Assembly: GCA_050084985.1 (NCBI GenBank)
Contig: JBITNC010000001.1
Location: 212,970,001-213,034,000 of the forward strand
Direction of reading: 5' to 3'
DNA: 64,000 bases
Source: Nageia nagi
Lineage: Eukaryota > Pinophyta
The notes below the pieces were generated by a model. That model did not search any database. It was not told where the DNA came from and saw only the letters and a program-made list of their open reading frames with translations. How positions within the stretch are numbered: position 1 is the first letter of the stretch; the number at the start of each line of letters is the position of its first letter. The translations under genes were made by a program, and so were the position numbers. Shown piece by piece: positions 1 to 12,939 of this stretch.

Positions 1-640
1 CACTTTCTCTTGGCTTATATGATGATTAGGAGCTTATGGTTAAATAATATAGAGGGAAAGAGTGAAAAGGAGGAGAAATAAGATGAGGAGGAGGATGAAC
101 CAATTGCAAGAGGTGATGGGGAGGATGCCTCATTCATAAATATTATGGAGACCTTAATAAAGGGTATAGAGGGTACCAATACTTTGGTTGCCATCCCACT
201 TTCCAATCCTAATGATCATATTGATGAGAATAATAAGTATCTTCCTTAAAAATATGAATTTTCCAAGAATATATACATACAAATCTCATATTGCTAATAT
301 TTTTCATTTGTTTCTATGTGCAACTAAGATAAAAGATAAATTTAATGCTTTGAAAGAAGAATTTAATAAAAAAAAAACAAAGAGGAACTAGTTGAATTAA
401 AGGCACTTCTTATTAACAAATATAAAATAATTAAATCAAAGGATAAAAAAATTACATCAAAAGATGAATAGATGCAAAATTTAAAAGAATAATTAGAAGT
501 AGAAAATAAATTCATAAATGATATGGTTAATGTATTAGATGTAGATAAGAAGAATAATATGCTTGGTATCATGCATGAAATATAAAAGTATATTATCAAG
601 AAATAAAAAATATATATAAGGAATCAATATGTAAAGGACT
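1..640 (+). pseudogene. Degenerate Glu/Lys-rich coding-like stretch, cut by the window edge
   Basis: Read on the plus strand, this stretch gives a composition that looks like a decayed protein: an acidic patch (Glu/Asp-rich, about 60-130), then a Lys/Glu/Leu-rich, coiled-coil-like stretch (about 320-600), with stops that are mostly TAA/TAG where Gln would fit. It needs at least one frame change near the A-run at 368-377. No catalytic motif or family was recognised. Coiled-coil, charge-rich segments of this kind occur in gag-like and transposon accessory proteins, but that is only a guess. The left end lies outside the window. Confidence 0.25.
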
Positions 641-3600
641 AATTATTTTTTTTAGAAAAAGGAATAGGTACCAAATGCCCAACTATGTCCAAATCTATAT
701 TTAGATCTAGTTTAGGAAAGATAAAAGCCATGAGTGAACAAAATGTAAGAGGTGATTATTGCAATTTTATAAATTTCATTTAAAAATTCTAATATCCCAC
801 ATTTTTGTAAAATTAATTTGATAAAAATTTTAAATCATAAATGAAACCCTAGAAGAATTTCATTACAATGAAACTTTAGATTTAAATTTATGAATCTATA
901 CTACATAGTCATCATTTGATAATAGGAAGGTTATGGTACTTATAAACTTAAGTTCAAACTTGATAGCCAAGCCCTAATCCCAATCTTGGGTTCCTTCCTT
1001 TCATTCATATTCCTCTCAATTCCTTAATAAAACCCAATATTTTACCTAACAATGAAACCACCATTCATGCCAATAGATATATATGTTGAATGTGTTGGTT
1101 CCATTGAAGTAAAAAGCCCTTTTATTTTATCATAGCATCCAGAGAGTAATGATCATGGATAAATCAATAGTAAAGTTTTACCCTAATGGAACCATATGTT
1201 CCCACTATCAAACCCAAGGGAAGTCATGAAAAATGATGTATATAAGTACATGCTTGTATATGGATGATTATCTATCATGGCAATCATCCAAATGAGAAAA
1301 TTATACCAATGCCTCATTGTTTTCTATTTTTCTTCATTAGATTTTGTTACAAACTAAATTGAATCCATTCCTCTAGCTTCCTCTTAAAGATTATTCAAAG
1401 GTCACATTCTTATGAGAAAGGGGCCCTTTAATGCATCATCTAGGTCTAACATATTATAACATCAACTTTGGGTTTACCCCTCTCCATTTTACCTCTTCAT
1501 GTCACACACACCATTTCTCTTAGGAGGGACTTAGTGGATTAGAAAACTAGTCACGGTGTTTAAAAAATAAGTGATTAGAATTATGGTTTAGTAATAGATC
1601 TCTTTGATCTTTAGGTTATATTTTAGGTTTTTAGTATTTATTTAATAAATGAAATTTATTAAGTAAATAATTTTTGATCTTTTGTTTATTTTGCATAGGT
1701 TTATTTTATCAAGATTAAAGAATATATTGAAAAGAAAAGGATGAAGATATTTTAACTAAATAATTCCTTTGAGAAAAAATTTAGTGCCATTATCAACTTC
1801 TTGATTATATTTTGATTTTTTTGTCCTTATCCTATAAGAATTAGCTTATTAGCAATACATATACATCTTCCAAGCCTAGTTATCAATATCAAAATATTAA
1901 AGACAAAATATGTATACATCAAACTCATCATATACTTGATATAAACCATAAATACATAGTATTAACATTATTAGGAGTTATGGTCTTAGTGTGTTGCATA
2001 ATTATGTAATATATCTACACATTTTAGGCATGTAAATAAATTAATATTTGTAAAAGGGAATTTTTAGAAAGAATTGAACAAGTTGGGTTCACTAATATGT
2101 ATTGTATAAAGAACTGAGTAAAAAATAAAATCTAGATAATTAACATAATATAGTGTGAATGATAATGAATAATCACATTATGGATAACAAAACATTTTTT
2201 GATAATAGGTAAATTATATTAACAAAAAAATGTGTTTCATCTAGGTCCTAAAGACTAGGAAAAATGGTTTCATACAAAATCGACTACCTAACTATTACAT
2301 GTAAGTAGCTACATAGATATTTTGACATTAACAAAAAATAGTCAAAATATAACTTTTCTATCCATATTTTTATATCAAAAAAGAACTATAAATATCTACA
2401 ATTCCTAATACATCCGATATACTATCTAGTTAATATCCTAATAAAATAAAACACCATCAAATTTCCTTAGTCTTATTATGCTAAGAGGCATTTCTACAGT
2501 TGTAGCATGGGGAGTGGAGTGGGGAGCAAAATATCACATGTGAGTTTATTAAATAATTGGTAGAAAAATAAAAAAATCAAATTACAAAAGTTGACATAAG
2601 AAAAAAATTACAAAGCTAAATTAAATATAAATTGACACATCTTTTCAAAAAAATTGTATAAATATATACAAAATATAAAACATTTATGTAAATTCATTTC
2701 ATGAAATAGGAAGAGCTATCTTGAAAGAAAAAAGAGCAAATACCAATTAGAATAAGAATGAATTGGCTATGTAAGATCTCACTCTCTACTATTATATTTA
2801 TTATCTTTAATATTATGCTAAATTTTTTTAAAAAAATTGCTATAAAATTTTAGATTAGAGATCACAATTTCAATGTAAAATTTTGTTGTAAATAATTTTA
2901 GATTACATATTAAATTTAGGTTACAAATTACAATTTAAATATATTTTAGATTATAATTAAATATATTTGACTCCCTTATTCTAATGTATCTAATTAATAT
3001 TAAAATTTAAAATATATGTTGGATATCCATTTCTTTCAACAAAACATCTCTTCTACAAGCAATGAAATAATGATAAAACACTCAAAGATATAAAATTATT
3101 CCCTTCTGACATCTCTCGATATTTTTTGATATATAAGGTTTCATATCAAATCGAGTCCATATACTACATCAAGTTGTCCTACTCCCCAATCTTCTTCACA
3201 ATTTTGCACCTCTTGTTCCTTGTTGCCATAAAGAATTGTTCCCCTACTTCCCTTGTAGAATATCTATCTATCATAAAAATGGATGATAGAATATTACAAG
3301 ATAAAAATGATAGAAATATAAATACAATAATGAAATAAATAAATTAATATTTTCATTATTGACCTAGAAATTATGTATATACTAATTATGATAAATCTTA
3401 AAAAACTATAATTATCTTTAAAAACACTTGAGAAATTCTATGATAATATTCAATAAAACTTGCAAATTGCCATGATAATCTTGAAAAAATATTTAAAAAT
3501 TGGCATGAAATTTTTTCTATAATTCTAATGAGTGTTTAATAACACTATAATAATCTTTTAATATTAGAGTTTAACTTTTGTAATCCTAGATTTGGGATAA

Positions 3601-4250
3601 TAGGTCTCATCATGCCTTTTGATGCTTGAAACTTGAAATAATGCATGGAAACTATATGTTCATATTTATAAAATACATACCTACTTTTATGGATGAAGCC
3701 TTTTAAATAACACTTATATCCTTTAAATTATAATCAATATTTAAAATTACCATACTTTAGAAATTCCTTAGAATATTAAGATATTTATTTAAAAACACAT
3801 GAGGATCATAACAATAATATTATGAAAATCATGATGGATATTGAATAGTGGTATGATAATATTATAATATTAATTTTTAGATCTAGATATGATTTCATTG
3901 AAGTCTCATTGCACCTTTAAAAAATTAACTCAAAACATGAATATTTTAAAATGTTAGAGAAAACTATCATAGCAAAATTGATGAAATACAAAGAATAAAA
4001 TCAATAATCAATACTACCTAAAACTTAATGAAACTTATATTTTAGATTATATAAATTATAAAATTTCTAGCTATGTATCATAAGTAAGAAATGAATATAT
4101 AGATCAAAATTTATATGCTCTATTATTTCATAGTTTTCTTCTTATCATACCATTATAATGTAAATAACAACTATTACAAATTATTAATTTTTTTCACAAT
4201 TATAAGAATCTAACAACTACTAAATATTATGCAAATAATTACAAAACTTG
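641..4250. other. AT-rich intergenic DNA, no recognised feature
   Basis: About 3.6 kb of AT-rich sequence with short A/T runs. No frame carries recognisable motifs, and no paired LTR, satellite unit or RNA gene was noticed. Short open frames such as that at 3126-3338 look like chance openings in low-GC DNA. This is probably older repeat sequence decayed beyond recognition. Confidence 0.5.
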
Positions 4251-4299
4251 AAGCAATTTTAGATGCCATTTGGAGAGTTAAGAAGGTAGTTATGGTAGT

Positions 4300-5110
4300 C
4301 TTAGTCAACATCACATTCCAACATTAATCCTCTTAATTTTGATAGGACTTACTAGAATATTTCTTAACTTAAGAAACTATGCCTTTGCTATACCTTTAGT
4401 AAATAAACCAGTTAGATGTTTATATCTACTACATTATCTCAATTCAACATCTTTATTTTCCACCATATCACAAATGACATGATGTTTCATGTTAAAGTAC
4501 TTGGACCTACTATGATGGATAATATTATTTTTTATTTATGTGGAACTTATTCCAATACATTTCTAAGTCATAAGGCTTATGCACTAGCTAAAGTAAGAGC
4601 AATATAATCAATACCAATGGAAGAGAGTGTTATTAATCCTTTATTCCTTGAGTTACAAGTGATCAATACTAATGTAAGGGAAAAATAGTTTATTGATGTA
4701 GATTTCTTATCATCCAAATTATTACCCTAATATGAGTTACTAGAGCTAATCAACTCTATTTTTTTAGTATATAAAAATAATTCCAAAATAAAAACTTCCT
4801 CTAAAATATTTCAAAATTTGTTTGGTAGCCTTCATATGTGAAATAGATTATTCACTTATATATCTAGAAATTAGTGAGATAATATGTATAATATCTAGTT
4901 TATTAGTATTTTCTAAAAATATAAGCTCCTACAAATTCTCCTATAATTAGTTACATTCACATTTTCAACCCCATCATCTTTGTATAATAACTCACTATGT
5001 GCAATGGGAGTGGTGCATACCATCATTAAACTTACTCTTCTCTACACATAAAATCTACAGTGATCTAATAGATTTTATATTTTCATAGAACATTAATATG
5101 ATCCACATTG
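4300..5110 (-). pseudogene. Ty1/copia pol remnant (RT C-terminus and RNase H)
   Basis: On the minus strand the order matches the 3' part of a Ty1/copia polyprotein. First comes the end of reverse transcriptase, with TPIAHSELLYKDDG at about 5015-4975. The stretch ISLISRYIS (about 4890-4860) and the following SISHMKATKQILKY correspond to the usual RPDI..AVS..SR.M..P...H..A.KRILRYL block. RNase H follows with DDKKSTS and TLSS...YIALTLASA, and then HHSRSKYFNMKHH and LFTKG.AKA.F, corresponding to H.R.KHI...HF.R and DI.TK. Several stops and a deletion between the last two RNase H blocks make it a pseudogene. No LTRs, integrase or gag were found, so it is a truncated fragment. Superfamily assignment is firm; lineage is not assigned. 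Confidence 0.8.
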
Positions 5111-5519
5111 AGTCAATGTAAATGGCTATTTGAACCTCAAGTGGGATAAATTGATCAACTACCAAAATTAATTAACCCCTTCATTTCTAGAGTTCACCTC
5201 CCTAATCCTTTAGGAATTAGGTTGGATGCCTAAAAATAATCCCACCATTTCTAAATTTTAATTAATCTATTATAAAAATACAACTTTATCATAGCATTTA
5301 GATTTTAGTTTCATCTTGGGGATCATATCTCCCAAGATGCATTATTACAATCTAGTAGTTTAGCATTGTGAAGGGTGTAAAACTTTTATATTTTTTATTT
5401 AAATGTTAATGACATCATTTGAAATCATATGAAATCAAAAATTATATTTGGATATTATTTTACACTATTAAAATATAATAATAATGCTAACTCTAACCCT
5501 AATACCGACTCTATACCCA

Positions 5520-6718
5520 ACTAATCTAGAGATCTTAGCTTTAGTGTTAATTTGGCTAGAGATTTTCACTTATGAGCTTAATCCATTATTTAAACTAAAA
5601 TATAGTATTATGGAGGTTTTTATGTTTTAATTACTCCATATTTTATTAAATAATCTAAATATAACATCTTTAAAATGAGGATTTGGAATGCTCTCACTTT
5701 TGGGTGATCTTTGGAGATTTTTTGTTGCATCTTATGGATTTTCTATCATAGAATCTATCAAAAATATATTAGTTATTTTTGGGAAGGCATAAATTTTTAT
5801 AGAGATAAATAATCAAGTTTATTCTTTTTTTATTAGATAGAACTCATATACACATTTCCAATGAGTATATGCATGCCTACCTTTGTTGAATATTTGATTA
5901 CCATCCAAGGTATTTTCCATAGAATTATCAAAACTACTAGAAATGACACTCATGCCAATGTCCATGCTAGTGGTTTTGAGGAGTTACAATGAAATATTAT
6001 GAATTTGACTTATCTATCATGTTAATATGATGATTTTGTATATGGGAACCAAAATAATGCATAGAAAGATCAGCATGAATGCTAATGAAGACCCAGCCAT
6101 TTACTCGATGACTCATGGAATTTAACCCAACACTTGACCTTTCACTTGCTTATACACTTAATATGCTAGCACTAATGTTGAGGCCAATGATCATGATGGA
6201 AAAATAAATCATGTATATATGGGATATGAAGCATTTTGAGATGTTTATAAGTTACTAAGAAGTTGGAAATCCATGCAATTGCTCTAAGGATGTCAATTTC
6301 AACCTACATATCCTTATGGAGATTTGAGAGGAAGGGGAAGAAGGAAGAACAAAAAAGAGGAAAGCTAGAGAATGAATAAAAACTTATTGTAGATAATTTC
6401 ATCACTATTGTAATTTATTTGCATGTTATGGGATTCAATTTTGTATTGAATACACTTTAAAATATTGTAAATCCTATTATAAACTTGTTGCATAATAGAA
6501 TAAAGGGCTTGATGGTGGCTACTATAAGGCATATACTCTCACACTGAGAGGAACCTCTTTAACAAACATATGCTAATTATGTGTATGATTTAATGTTATT
6601 TTCATTCTTACTTCTAATTAGCATTAGATTCTAGTTTCCATTTCAAATTCTATATATTTTTTTCAATCTATATGTGATGATTCCTTTTAAGCTATAAGTT
6701 TAAGGAAATTACAAATCA
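5520..6718 (+). repeat. Element A 5' LTR
   Basis: This aligns end to end with 11246-12460. Shared blocks include GAGCTTGATCCATTATTTAAA-type sequence near the start, the internal tract around 5950-6130 and the terminus AAGCTATAAGTTTAAGGAAA. It ends in ...ATCA at 6718, two bases before the PBS. The first bases (ACTAATC) have drifted from the TGTGATA seen in the 3' LTR. Confidence 0.88.
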
Positions 6719-6720
6719 AA

Positions 6721-6732
6721 TGGTATCAAAGC
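6721..6732 (+). promoter_or_regulatory. Element A primer-binding site (initiator tRNA-Met type)
   Basis: TGGTATCAAAGC lies 2 bases after the 5' LTR. It differs by one base from TGGTATCAGAGC, the complement of the 3' end of plant initiator tRNA-Met and a common plant LTR-retrotransposon primer site. Confidence 0.85.
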
Positions 6733-6814
6733 ATTGTGTAAAAGTTGAAGCCTTTGAATGTAAGGAATAAGAAGTCAAAATATAAATTTTATTTATGAAG
6801 ATATTAAGATCATA

Positions 6815-7740
6815 ATGAGAAGGAGGATTGAATCCATGTAATATGTTCATGAGGAAGAACCTCCTCAAGACATAAACTTTGATAAATACTTGTGAAGGAG
6901 ATTTATTTCAATAGAGATCTACATGAAGAGATTAGTTGACATGATATGAAACAAGTCTATTCAAATGGGAACAAGATAATATAGTGCCCCATGTTCAACA
7001 CCACCACCACTTGATACCTCATTTCCTTTCAAAATTGAGTCTAAAGTGGAGATTCCATCATTTTGAGGAGAGGTGTATGCTGAGAAGTTAAATAACTAAC
7101 TAAGGTAACTAGAAGTTTATTTTCAAGTGCAAGGGGTTATGGAGGACTCTAAAACAATATCATTCATAAGGTTTAAACTAAGTGGAAATTCTTTGATATG
7201 GTGGGAAGCGCATTATGACTCACTCAAAAATGAGAACCTACCACTCATTTCATCTTAGGAAGATTTCAAGTAATTATTGAAGGAACAATTTTATCCTTGG
7301 GGTACAACAAGTAACAACTATTGAAATGAAAATTATTGAGACAAAAAAAGGAAAATTTATTCAAGAATACACTATTAAATTTTAAATATAGGCCATTATG
7401 TTGGGAATTTCTATAAAATATCTAAGTATATTGGAGGTTTTCATTCTCATTTGCAAAAGATAATTATGTTGGTTGATCCAACTAATTTTAATAAAAATTA
7501 TATGCAAGCATGATGTCTTGAGGAGGATGGGAAACCTAGAATACAATATGAAAAATCTAAGGGTGAATAATCAAGTGGACAATAAGAGAAATGGAAATTC
7601 TAAGAAAAAGGAAAAGAAGTTAAGCAAGAGAAGAAGACCAATACTACCTAAAAGATAGAAAATATTATTTTCACTATGATAAGGATGGGCATGATAACAA
7701 AGGTTGATGGGAACTTCATCTAGATAAGAAGAAACCAAAA
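6815..7740 (+). pseudogene. gag: Element A gag remnant
   Basis: The capsid-like retrotransposon gag core is readable around 7040-7310: a YAEKLNN...LEVYFQVQ block, then KLSGNSLIWWEAHYDSL, then KEQFYPWG. These match the plant retrotransposon gag domain (aromatic ALxWW and F..L...F spacing). A decayed zinc-knuckle-like stretch (Y.FHYDKDGHD...WELHLDKKKPKWW) follows near 7660-7745, with the expected Cys residues mostly replaced by Tyr/Phe. At least five stops interrupt the frame and there is a frame change after about 7300. The first in-frame ATG near 6815 is the best start candidate but is not proven. Confidence 0.75.
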
Positions 7741-7859
7741 TGGTGGAAAATGAAAAAGGAAAATAAAAAGAATAAGAATATGAGATCACTTGTACTATTA
7801 TGTAAAAATAAAATGAATAATAATAGAAAACATAAATGTTTCATCTCAAGATCCAAGTT

Positions 7860-8290
7860 AAGTAGACCAAAATCGATGCTATCTTTAACCCTAGTTTTCA
7901 AGCCAATCTTATTACAAAAACTTGGGTTAATAGGTTGAATTTGGAGACTGTTCCTCATACTCATCCCTATAATTTAGGTTAGCTAAATCATAGAAACTAA
8001 ATGCAAATGACTAGAAAATACAAGTTGGTATTTGTAATAACAAAAACTTTATTGATGAAGTTGTGATTGATGTGGTACCTCTTGATATATGTAGCATGAG
8101 TTTTAGGAATCCATATTTGTGGTATAAACATGGTATCTATTTCAAAAAATTGAACCAATATAGACCTATAAATAATGGTATTCATTATGACATCAATGCT
8201 CATAAAAGTAGATACAAATTGGAGTTGGTAATAAAAACCCAAGCCATAAGCCTCATTAGTGCTAGCAAGAAGTGTGTGATTGCTATGATC
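7860..8290 (+). pseudogene. Element A protease region remnant
   Basis: After the zinc-knuckle remnant, the plus strand reads a sequence with the layout of the gypsy aspartic protease: a decayed start, PHTHPYNLG at about 7950-7977, then FIDEVVIDVVPLDICSM (about 8050-8100), FRNPYLWYKHGIYF, and NAHKSRYKLELV. The VPLDIC and NPYLW blocks are characteristic of this domain in one group of plant gypsy elements. The catalytic D(S/T)G cannot be read intact. Two frame changes and several stops are present. Confidence 0.65.
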
Positions 8291-8379
8291 TAATTAGAGG
8301 AGGTTGTAAGGCTCTCATAAATCATGGGTACATCATTTATATAAATCAAGGAAGAATAACAAGTTTAGATATTGCTAAA

Positions 8380-9330
8380 GGAGTATGGTGAGTTATTTTT
8401 GGAAGTAAAAGGACTACCACCAAATAGAGAAATCCAACATGAGATCCAATTAATGCTTAATGTAGCTCCTCCAAATATTAGATGATATAGAAAATTTGAG
8501 ATTGAGAAGGAGGACATGATAAGGAAAATTTATGAAATACTAGAATAAGGAGTCATGAAGACAAGCACATCACCTTATGGTTCATTGATCATCCTTGTGC
8601 CTAAGAAGGATGGATCAAGGAGGATGTGAATTGACTACCAAGCATTAAAAAATATCACCATAAAAAATAGATATCCATTACCAATTAATGATGATCTCTT
8701 AGAGAAATTGAGAGAGGGTCATTTCTTCACCAATTTGGACTTAAGAAATGTCTAACACCAAGTAAGGATCAAGGAGGAAGACATGTGGAAGATTGCACTC
8801 AATATTAGAGAGGGGTTGTTCGAATGATTTGTACTACATTTTAAATTATGCAATGAACCATCCACTTTCATGAGAGTAATGAATGAGGTATTTAGATCTT
8901 TTCTTGATAAATTTATTATTATTTACTTAGATAATACTCTTATTTTTAGTAGAAATTAGAAAGAACATATAATGTATCTAAAATAAGTGATACAAACTTT
9001 AAAAATAATAAGTTATTATTGAATATGAGCAAGTGTGAGTTTAGAAAGAAAATTTTGGTGTACCTTAGGCACATTATTGGTGATGGATAGCTAAGAATTG
9101 ATATTGAGAAGGTGAAGGCCATTTTTGAATAGCCAAAACCTACAAATATCATTGAGATAAGGAGATTTTAGGGGGAAACTCAATATCTCAAAAAAATCAT
9201 TAAGAATTTTTCTAGTATAGCCTCTCCATTATATGCTATAACTAAAAAGAGGGTTGATTTTCTATGGGAAAGGAAATAAAAAAGTGTATTTTATACCTAA
9301 AAAAGAAAATTATCAATGTACTTATTCTAG
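8380..9330 (+). pseudogene. Element A reverse transcriptase remnant
   Basis: The RT blocks appear in order: GVMKTSTSPYGSLIILVPKK (about 8552-8611), R.M.IDYQALKNIT.KNRYPLP (8622-8684), FFTNLDL (8727), WKIALN..EGLFE, then the catalytic box IIYLDN at 8918-8935. The family motif is Y(L/V/I)DD; here the second Asp has become Asn (GAT to AAT, a G-to-A change). The thumb and connection region follow to about 9330. Stops replace Gln and Trp codons throughout, so the enzyme is inactive. Confidence 0.85.
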
Positions 9331-9339
9331 AATTACCTA

Positions 9340-9610
9340 ATTTGTAACAACCTTTTAAAATATAATTAGATGCTAGTGAATATGCAATTGGAGTAGTGCT
9401 TATGCAAGGAAGGAGAATGGTATGTTATCCTTTAGAAAATATTTGTGGAGTAGTGTTGAAGTATCTAGTATATGATAAAGAATTATTTCCTCTTATCCAA
9501 GCTATTAAAAAATTGAAATATTTATTGGCTAGTAGGAATACCATCATCATACTTATCACCAACCATTACAATACCTACAAACTTAGTTCAAGTTGTAGTA
9601 AGCAAGATAT
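9340..9610 (+). pseudogene. Element A RNase H remnant
   Basis: LDASEYAIGVVLMQ at about 9365-9407 matches the first RNase H strand of gypsy elements (D.S..GIG.VL.Q). It is followed by YDKELFPLIQAIKKLKYLL (about 9467-9530), the usual Y...ELLA...A...WR.YL block, and a decayed ITNHYNTYKL (usually TDH..L..L). Confidence 0.8.
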
Positions 9611-9859
9611 TTAAGGTGGATGTGTTTCTTGCGATAGTACCACCTCATTATTAAATACAAAAAAATAAGTACAAATAAAATTTCAAACATGTCATCTAGA
9701 TCACCAATACAAACTACTATTTTAGGTATGAGTTTTATTCTTAAACTTTATTCTTTTGTCCAAGAATCATACAAATAATAATGCCTTAATGATCTTGATT
9801 TTAAGGATATTTATTTAAAATTGATTTAGAATAGTATATATGATGTTAAGATTTATTAT

Positions 9860-11085
9860 TTTGTAAAAGAGGGATTGTTGTATAAAGGAAATACTTTGTG
9901 TGTACCATAAGGAGAAAGAGTACAACTCATTAGAGAAGCACATACATCTCAAATGTTTGGATAATTTGGAGTGGGTAAGACTATGGAAAAATTACAAAGT
10001 TATGTGTACTAGAACAATATACGAGAAAAATTTGTAAAATATATTAGGGGGGTGTTTTATATTGCATAAGCAATCCTATTAATAGAAATTTGGGTTATAT
10101 CAACCATTACCAATTCCTAGCAGGCATTAAGAGAGCATATTTATAGATTTTATGGGTGGTTTACCTATGAAAAAAAGGGTACATGATTTTTTTTTTATAG
10201 ATTCAACAAGATATGTGTTTTAATACAATGTAAGAAGACTGTAACTAGATAAATTGCAACAAAATTATTTCTTTCTCATGTATAGGTTCACTTTGGACTA
10301 CCTAGTTCTATTATTTCAAACTCAAATAGTAGATTCTTAGGTAATTTTTGGAAAACCTTATGGGAAAAAATGGAAACCAAGTTGAAGAGGATCACTTACT
10401 TTCACCATTAAATGAATGGCCAAAATAAGGTAGTAAATATGAATGTTGTGTAATTACTTAGGGGGTACTATGTCAAACATCCAAAATCATGGGATGAGCA
10501 TCTTGTTTATATTCAACACTCTTGTAGCAAAGAAGTCCATATGTCCATAAGAAAAACACCTTTTAAAACATGTTATGGATATCTTCCATCCTCACCATTT
10601 GAGTATTTTTTTGGGTAGTAAGATGTTTTTGATGCAATCTTAGAGAAGGAAGAGAAACAAACTGAGAAATTCATTGAAAAAATCAAACTTGTTCATCTCA
10701 AGGTGTAGGAAAAACTTTAAATAAGTCAAGCCAAATACAAACTAAGGCATGATAAGCATGGGATTGATCATAAGTACTAAGTTAGTGATCAAGTTTAACT
10801 ATACCTTAATAAATAAATATTATAGGGACCTTAAAATAAGTTAAAACCAATTTACTATGGACCATTTAATATCATTGATCAAGTGGATGATAATGCCTTT
10901 AGACTTGATATGCCTTACATGAATATTTATTTAGTTATCAATGTTGATCACCTTAAATTGTTTGAGCCTTACATGATAGCTAAAGATGAAGTTGAGTCAA
11001 ATATTATTTTACCATCTATTTTAGATCTTTCCCCTATCATAATGGATGAACGAAAGGAGGATTCAATTTTGCAAAAGAAGATCTA
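9860..11085 (+). pseudogene. Element A integrase remnant and C-terminal tail
   Basis: The zinc-binding region (LYKGNTLCVP...LIREAHTSQMFG) lies at about 9880-9965. The catalytic core reads FIDFMGGLPM (10140-10170), the stretch around the second Asp near 10290, a decayed block corresponding to HPQTDGQTE near 10400, and LGYLP-like GYLPSSPFEYFFG at 10578-10617. The tail continues with YYGPFNIIDQVDDNAFRL and INVDHLKLFEP, ending near 11085. Multiple frameshifts and stops are present. No chromodomain was recognised after the tail. Confidence 0.8.
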
Positions 11086-11234
11086 GCATACAAGGAGAGG
11101 ACAATAACAAATTTGGCTTATTAGGTTTAAAGGCAAATACCTAGAACAAAAAAATGGTATAATAAGAGTAAGGTTAAGTACTTATTTCCTCACCTTATCC
11201 ATAACTAATCATTTTTAGGACAAAATTCACTTCC

Positions 11235-11245
11235 CATTAGGGAGG
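11235..11245 (+). promoter_or_regulatory. Element A polypurine tract
   Basis: ATTAGGGAGG directly precedes the TGTGATATGG start of the 3' LTR, the expected place for the plus-strand primer of reverse transcription. Confidence 0.75.
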
Positions 11246-12460
11246 TGTGATATGGAGATCTTACTTTAAGTATTAATTTGGCTAGATATTTTCAATTATG
11301 AGCTTGATCCATTATTTAAACTAAAATATGGTATTGTAAAGGTTTTGATTTTTTAATCACTCTATATTAGATTAAATTTTGAGGATAACATCCATAGAAT
11401 GAGGATTTGGAAGTCTATAATTTTTGGGTGATGTTTTGAGATTTTTTATTGAATCTTATGAATTTTCTATACCATGGAACCTATCAAAAATAAATTCATT
11501 ATATTTAGTAAGGAATAAATTTTTATATACATATATAATTAATTTTATTCTATTTTCATTAGATAGTATTCAAATATACCTTTCCAACAAGTATATGCAT
11601 GCCTAACTTTTTTGAATGTGTGATCACCATCCAAGTCATTTTCTATAGAATTATTAGAACTACTAGTGCCAATACTAACACCAAGACCAATGCTCATGCC
11701 AGCACCTATGCTAGTGTTTCTTAGGAATTTTGATGTGGTATTACAAAGTTTACTTTTTTATCATGTTATTATGATAATTTTTTATATGGGGACCAAAATA
11801 ATACATAGGAGGACCAACACAGATGCTAATGAAGACCTAACCATTCACTCAATAATTCATGTGGCACTTACCCAAACTTTCACCTACTTATACACCTAAC
11901 ATGCTAGCACCAACACTAAGGCCAATGCATGTACTAAAAAAATAGATCATGTATAAATTGGAAATGAAGTGCTTTGAGTCATTTTGAGATGTTTGGAAGT
12001 TATAGAGAAGTTGGAAAGCCATATAGTTTTGCTAAGGATATTGATTTTTACCTATATATCCTTATAGAGACTTGACAAGAGGGGGAAGAAATAATAATAA
12101 AGAAGAATAAATATAGATAATGAATCAAAACTTATTGTAGAAATGTTCATCACTGTTGTAGTTTGTTTACATGTTGTATGATTCATGTTTATGTAAGGAC
12201 ACTTTTAAAGATTATAAATCTTACTATAAACTTGTTGCATAATAGAATGATGGTCTTGATGGTGGATACTATAGGGATGTAATCTAACATTAAGAATAAT
12301 ATTTAACAAATATGTGTCAATTTAATGTATAATTGAATATTATTTTTCATTTTATTTCTAATTGGTATTAGATTCTAGTTTCCATAATAAATTCTATGAT
12401 TTTTTAAATCTGCATGTGATGATTCTTTTTAAGCTATAAGTTTAAGGAAATTAAAAATCA
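11246..12460 (+). repeat. Element A 3' LTR
   Basis: Partner of 5520-6718, with nearly the same length and many shared blocks. It starts TGTGATATGG after the polypurine tract and ends AAAAATCA. Scattered point differences and small indels from the 5' LTR show that the insertion is not recent. Confidence 0.88.
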
Positions 12461-12469
12461 TTGAATCTA

Positions 12470-12700
12470 ACTTTGACTCAATATTAATCTAATATCAACT
12501 CTATTTTTGACTCCATATATGATGCTAAAAGGGATGTTAATACTAACCCAAATATAGACTCTATTTACAACTATATATATGATATTATAATTGACACATG
12601 CCTTGACACTAAATAATATATATTTAAAGAAATACATAATCTCATAATTACATAGTAATTACAACATGATTTCATCATAATTCACATTAACTTATGATGA
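12470..12700. repeat. Short imperfect tandem repeat after element A
   Basis: The phrase GACTCTAT/GACTCCATATATGAT recurs about every 70-80 bases (near 12505, 12571 and on either side). A similar phrase (CCGACTCTATACCC) stands just left of the element A 5' LTR at 5506-5518, suggesting that the element landed inside a small repeat of this kind. Confidence 0.4.
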
Positions 12701-12939
12701 TGTCATGGTGTATAGAGTTTACTTTCCTACTTTAATATTGGTAGGTATAACTATGACTCCATATCTAGGAGTAATCTTTGTAGAAAGAGGATCTTGATGA
12801 CAAAAAATTATCTGAATTACTTAGTAATATTTAACTCTTATGTGTAATAATTCTCTCCATTTTTTCACAAGGCCCAAATGACCATGCCCATTTTCATGTC
12901 CATGTATGCATCTCTACCAATTCCTTACCCTTCATATTT

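Larger units (their letters stand above)
5520..12460 (+). mobile_element. Element A: full-length degenerate Ty3/gypsy LTR retrotransposon
   Basis: Paired LTRs (5520-6718 and 11246-12460) flank an internal region with a primer-binding site, gag, protease, RT, RNase H, integrase and a polypurine tract, in Ty3/gypsy order (integrase after RNase H). Total length is about 6.9 kb. Coding frames contain many stops at Gln and Trp positions and a few frameshifts, so the copy is dead. The integrase tail ends without an evident chromodomain. The YLDD-type RT and the protease-region text set it apart from the Tat-like elements B and C. No clear 5-bp target duplication is visible at 5515-5519 versus 12461-12465. 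Confidence 0.9.

Noticed and set aside
3126-3338. 70-codon open frame in the AT-rich left part
   Set aside because: No motif, low-complexity composition and no flanking signals; a chance opening.
7716-8242. Minus-strand open frames opposite element A
   Set aside because: They are shadows of the gag and protease region, which is readable on the plus strand with family motifs.
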